A DNA stretch of 64,000 bases, taken from the NCBI GenBank assembly GCA_023053575.1, contig JAKZAP010000018.1, forward strand, positions 20,959,458 through 21,023,457. The letters run 5' to 3'. Every line of letters starts with the position of its first letter. The first letter of the stretch is position 1. This document shows, piece after piece, positions 59,741 to 64,000 of the stretch. The notes under the pieces were generated by a model, which made no database searches, had not been told where the DNA came from, and worked only from the letters and a program-made list of their open reading frames with translations. The translations under genes were made by a program, and so were the position numbers. Source of the DNA: Branchinecta lynchi (Eukaryota > Arthropoda > Branchiopoda > Anostraca > Branchinectidae).

Positions 59741-62137
59741 AACAAGAGCTAGAAGCTCATATGGCACTTGCAAAGTCGGTTAATGCAGAGGGAGACAGTG
59801 GGAATCTGTCAGGCCGTGGGTTTAACATAATGCTTTGTAAGCAAAACCTTTGATGCACGAATGATCATAAGCCCTTGAGGATCATGAAAACGCATCGTTT
59901 GCACGAAAGTATATTTTCCGCGGTTAAGATGAGAACTTTAAGGAACTCTTTCGTAATGAGAACCCTTGAGACAAAATTACCATGGGCCCTTGGGGATCAT
60001 GAAAATCTATCGTTTGGCCAATAGTATCCTACACTTTGGAGTTATGCTGCGCGCTTTAAGGGGGCTAGGAATCCATTGAGCCATCGTTTGGTCGAAAGTA
60101 TTCTCTACACGTTGCACTTATGTTGCGCGCTTTAAGGGGGCCAGGAACAAACTGAGCCACAAATGACCATGGGCCTTGGGGATGACGAAAATGTATCTTT
60201 TGGTCAAAAGTATTCTTTTTTACACTTTGTGTTATGATGCGCACTTTAAGGGCGCTAGAAGTGCATCTGAGCGCAAAATTCTTAAGGCAAAAATGGTTTC
60301 GGACCCTTGGGGATCGAAAATGTATCGTTTACTTGTATTTTTACTAGTATTTTTGTACTTTGCGGTTAAGATGAGTAGGCTACTTTAAGGAATTCATTTG
60401 TAAGCAAAACTTTGAGGCGAACATGATCATCGGCCCTTAAATGATGAAAGTGTATATTTTGCCCAAACATTTTTTTTTACTTTGTGGTTAAAGGACATCT
60501 AAATTAAGAGTACCAAGTATCATCTCTATCTGTATGACTTCCGTTAACATTGCCTGCAGAAAACCCAATCCAAATACGAAATAGTGTTTCCAAGCTATGA
60601 TTTTTGCTCCATTTTGCATCTGTCCTTATTTCAGTACCGAACAATTTTAGAAATAAACAAATGTCCCCAATCAACTCTTCTTCTGGAATATTGTTTAACC
60701 AGTTAAGCCCAAACGTATATCTAGAAGAAATTCCAATACGGCCCAGCCAGCACTGTACAAGATTTGAATGAATTGTACTTTTTGTCTTGGAGTCTGCATG
60801 TGCAAACCTCCAGAAACGAACATTCCCTATTTTGAAAACGTCACGCTCGGAAAAAGAATGCTCTCCGTGGCCATGTCTGTAAATGCATTCTCCATGGTGT
60901 GTTCAAGTATGGTTTCAATGTTCAGGTGTCCCTTAAGAAGCGCACTTAAAGTGGACTAAGAATTCTTTTGTAAGCAAAACTCTTGTAGCAAAAAATGAGA
61001 AACATCAAATGCATGTAATCTTCACAATTTTCAAGATCGGATCACTGGTTCGAAAGTTGTGCATGCCTGGAGTTTCCGGATTTGTCCTAACTTTCCCCCC
61101 CCCCCCCCCACACCCCCAGGATAGTTGGATCTGAAAAGTGAATATTTTCATGTTAAAGTACTTTCATGTCAATCTACAAGGATCTCTAATGCGCCAGCCA
61201 AGTTTCATCGTCCTAGCGCGTCTAGAAGTATACTAACTCGAGATAACCGGAATCCTGACCCACCCCCCCTCCAACTTCCCCCACAGTGCCCGAATCCAGT
61301 CCGGTTCTTTACACAATATATCTAGGGCTCGGGTCTGTTCTTCCCACCAAGTTCCATCCCGACCCCTTCACTCTGACCGTGTCACTAGATTTCCGGTTCC
61401 CCCCTCCACCTACCCCAGGGTTCAGGTCCGGACTTGAAATGGGACTTCTGAGACTCGATGTCTTTCCAGATATAAAGTTTCATAAATATCACCCGTTCGA
61501 AAGTTACGTATACCAAAAGATTCCGGATTCCTCCTCCCTCTAGGCCTCCACTCCCCCCAAGATGGTCTGACCAGGGAAACGACTATTCTTAGGTCAATCT
61601 GGTCGGGTCCTGGATATGCCTGCCAAGTTTCATCCTCCTGGCACATCTGAAAGTACCTTATCTTAGGATCACCGGAATTCCGAAACCCCTTCGAACTCCC
61701 CCCACAGCGCACGGATCCTGTCCGGTCCTGTCAACCATGTATCTAGGACTTGTGCTTCTTCTTCCCACCAAGCTTCATCTCGACCTCTCCACTCTGAGCG
61801 TGTCATATGATTTCCGGTTCCCCCTCCAACTCCCCCCAACGTGACCGGATCCTGTCCGGACTTGAAACGGGATATCTGAAACGGGAGATCTTTCCAAATA
61901 ACAAGTTCAATTAAGATCCGTTCACCCGTCCACAAGTTATGTATACCTCAAGATTCCGGATTACCCCTTCCTCCATACTCCCCCACGATAGCCAGATTGG
62001 GGAAGTGACTATTTCCAAGTTAGTTTGGTCGTGTCCCTAATACGCCTGCCAAGTTTAATCGTCCTAGCACATCCGGATCACCTGGCGATCACCGGACCGA
62101 CCGACAGACAGACCAACCGACTGACAGTAAGACGGAA
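59741..62137 (+). repeat. Family A element, long copy with a TTAA insertion
   Basis: The 5' end is AACAAGAGCTAGAAGCTCAT. The right part carries GACCGACCGACAGACAGACC near 62095-62120, and the terminal hairpin is lost. The left third is a ladder of about 60-130-bp units with TTGGGGATCATGAAAATGTAT; the right part has the standard blocks with a C-run near 61096. An insertion with TTAA borders lies at about 60487-60945. Confidence 0.75.
60487..60945 (-). mobile_element. TTAA-bounded insertion with an open frame, inside family A
   Basis: TTAAAGGACATCT on the left and AGGTGTCCCTTAA on the right give TTAA borders and a short inverted repeat (AAGGGACACCT-like). The flanking family A sequence would be continuous without it. 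On the minus strand, 60899-60504 is open for about 131 codons without an ATG: ERDVFKIGNVRFWRFAHADS, LVQCWLGRIGISSRYTFGLN and LFGTEIRTDAKWSK. The product is not recognised. Confidence 0.5.
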
Positions 62138-64000
62138 AAAGTTGATAAAAATAAGAAAAGAGAATATCCATAAGTATAACTAAATGAATACAAAGGAAAG
62201 AAATCGATAGAAGAAGTTAGGATCGATTTCAATATTTTCGGGATGAGTCCGTATACGATGCTGGTATTGCTTAGCATAGAAGAATATATTAACATCAAAA
62301 AAAAAAAGTTCTCTTTTAAATGAGGCTCTTCTCGCTTCCTAGCATTTTAATGTCAGCTATGTCAACGAGTAAAATCCAATAAGAGCGGCCATGAGTGGAA
62401 ACGGATTGTTCTTTGGCATTTTTTGGTTTATATGTGTGATTTTTTCCTCTGTGATTTGCCCTTTGTTTTTCTTTGTTGGGTGATCTTTTTTCTGTGTTTA
62501 TTCTACTTTCTTTCTTTTTTATACTCCCATCATTTTCTCTTTCCTGTACGATAGGTGAAAAATAAACATTACATTACAATAGGCTACTACGATCTGGGGA
62601 TAAATTTTATCTTTAAGTTTTTACAAGTACGTATTTGTACAAAGTGAGTCTCAAACTCCATAATGCAGTGATTTAAGTAATCAATAATGCTCGGTATCGA
62701 AATCGGAAGTTGACCGTTAGCATTGTTCCTAGAAAATTGTCTAAGCCAGAAGGATTCAAAGATACTAATCGTGAGGTTTATCACGTAGTCTACAATCAGC
62801 AACATGATGGTCGTGCGAGCAGAGCATGGACACGAAAGTCGATATCCGCGAGTTTAACCACTCCACTCCCTTATTTGTGGATAATATAAGGACATTAAGA
62901 GCGGGAAGAGGGGTCAGGGAAGAGGAATAACCAGAATAATAAAATAAAACAATGCAAAAAAGGACAAAGGGAATGCAGGTAGCCAGGGTAAAGAAAATAA
63001 AATACATTCAAAGACAAGGAGATTCAAACTTGACATTGTTTTGAAAAAAAAAAACGACATCTCTGATGTTTTATTCTAAGATGGTCTTTAACTCTTTATG
63101 GAGCGGCAAGTTCTTGGTTACCAGATTTTCAAGGGAAAGTTTAGAACAAGTCAACAATTCTAATAAAATTCTGACGGGTGTCAGCCTTGTTGCAGCACAT
63201 TAGGACATGATTGCCCGGGTTTGACGTCGGTAGATCGTTCGAAATATATCATCCATACAGAGACCTTCTTATTCTTTCCATGCCTCTGATACACGAGGGG
63301 GGAGGGGCCATCTACCCTGCCATCTAATGTGTATTTAGTTAGAGTGACAGTTATCAATGTCCAAATGATCCGCAAAAGAAGACGAAGAAAAGTAAATACA
63401 TAAAAATAAGTTGCCTACTGCGAAACCCGGATAGGTTAGTATATTTATTTACTAAGTTAGAATTCGGATCCTCGTTTAAGTGAATTTAAATTATGCTATG
63501 AACTGATCAAACTGAAAGAGGTATAAATATTATGTTTGTGTTCCTCTTTCAGGGTTTTCGAAGATGAAGGTCGTTCTACTTACCTGGTTACCAACGCTAC
63601 CTAACAACAGGCTCGCATCCTAGCACGTGTCCTTTCAGACTTTTGACGAACTTACCGTAGGGGATAGCGATTGGCAGCACGGCATGCTAATCTAATGATA
63701 TGTGTATTTAGCTGTCTTTCTTTAGTGAGGAACAGGAGATCGTGCCTTCGGACATGATATCTTGCGACTAGCCACATCTAGAGGCGTTACTAGCCAAAAT
63801 GTTTGGGGGGGGGGGACGAGGAATTTACCGACTGGCTGGTAATTTATACCGACTTTTTCTGCAGAAAAACGACTGTTTTCAACAACAAAAATGACATTTT
63901 TGAAAAAAATAAACTGATTTTTGGAAAAAACGACTATTTTGACGAGAAATCGACCAATTTTCAGAAAAACCGACTGTTTTCATGAAAAAAATGAATTGTT
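62138..64000. other. Right edge, no supported gene
   Basis: Contains AT-rich DNA, a LINE-like TTACA-type 3' tail near 62560-62580, a poly-G tract at about 63805 and a degenerate tandem repeat from about 63850 onward. A few short open frames were examined and left uncalled. Upstream BRCT exons of ECT2 may lie here or beyond but were not recognised. Confidence 0.35.
63850..64000. repeat. Degenerate ~22-bp tandem repeat
   Basis: Successive AAAAACGACTNTTTT units (GAAAAACGACTGTTTTCAAC, AAAAAACGACTATTTTGACG, GAAAAACCGACTGTTTTCAT). A similar pattern occurs near 58130-58205. Confidence 0.55.

Noticed and set aside
62587..62805. 72-codon minus-strand ORF (LLIVDYVINLTISIFESFWL)
   Set aside because: Coding-like composition but no splice context, domain or repeat match; kept only as a candidate for transcript evidence.
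63560..63605. Acceptor CTCTTTCAG followed by ATGAAGGTCGTTCTAC
   Set aside because: Could start a secreted protein (MKVVLLTWLP), but the frame stops after 19 codons and no second exon was found.
1..64000. CRISPR arrays, operons, rRNA or bacterial contamination
   Set aside because: No regularly spaced short repeats with unique spacers, no Shine-Dalgarno-linked gene clusters; spliced animal genes dominate.

Overview
The window is invertebrate-type animal nuclear DNA. It has spliced genes with GT-AG introns, introns up to 15.7 kb, and a very heavy load of transposon remnants. No prokaryotic gene organisation, CRISPR array or rRNA is present. I cannot place the species. Three host genes can be supported; most of the rest is transposable-element sequence.

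The backbone is a partial ECT2 gene (Rho guanine-nucleotide exchange factor of cytokinesis, Pebble orthologue) on the minus strand. Eight exons lie at 49234-49009, 43719-43589, 43022-42834, 37407-37200, 21516-21356, 12335-12216, 10622-10466 and 4608-4457. All have AG/GT borders and matching phases, and together they give 448 codons: the basic linker, the complete DH domain and nearly all of the PH domain. The N-terminal BRCT exons and the C-terminal tail exon(s) were not found and probably lie outside the window. No ATG-initiated open frame covers more than one exon, and exon 12335-12216 is not visible as an in-frame ORF with its own ATG.

Nested in the 15.7-kb ECT2 intron, on the opposite strand (28670-33064), is an uninterrupted 1464-residue secreted protein made of two tandem-repeat arrays, with many N-glycosylation sequons and a hydrophobic C-terminal tail. 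To the right (57194-59649) is a small spliced secreted DOMON-domain gene with a TATA box and a start codon apparently split by its first intron.

The mobile fraction includes a nearly complete CR1/jockey-like LINE ORF2 (13162-16059, minus), several 5'-truncated or decayed LINE reverse transcriptases (about 7830-9025, 20540-21200, 25961-26985, 41796-42262) and LINE 3' tails (about 6333-6742, 12610-12950, 37560-37910, 45199-45747, 51480-51903). There are also eight interspersed families that I define here by comparing copies within the window. A and B are 1.1-1.5 kb, have internal tandem repeats and terminal palindromes, and resemble Helentron-associated (DINE-1-like) elements. C is a foldback hairpin. 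D is a 300-bp element with CCCGATGAAAA termini. E and F are TTAA-bounded MITEs. H has about 30-bp GC-rich TIRs. K has GAGTGTGTTCCACCC TIRs. Several are nested, which gives relative insertion ages: a LINE in B, B in A, B in H, an RTE-like LINE tail in H, C in K, and a TTAA element in A.
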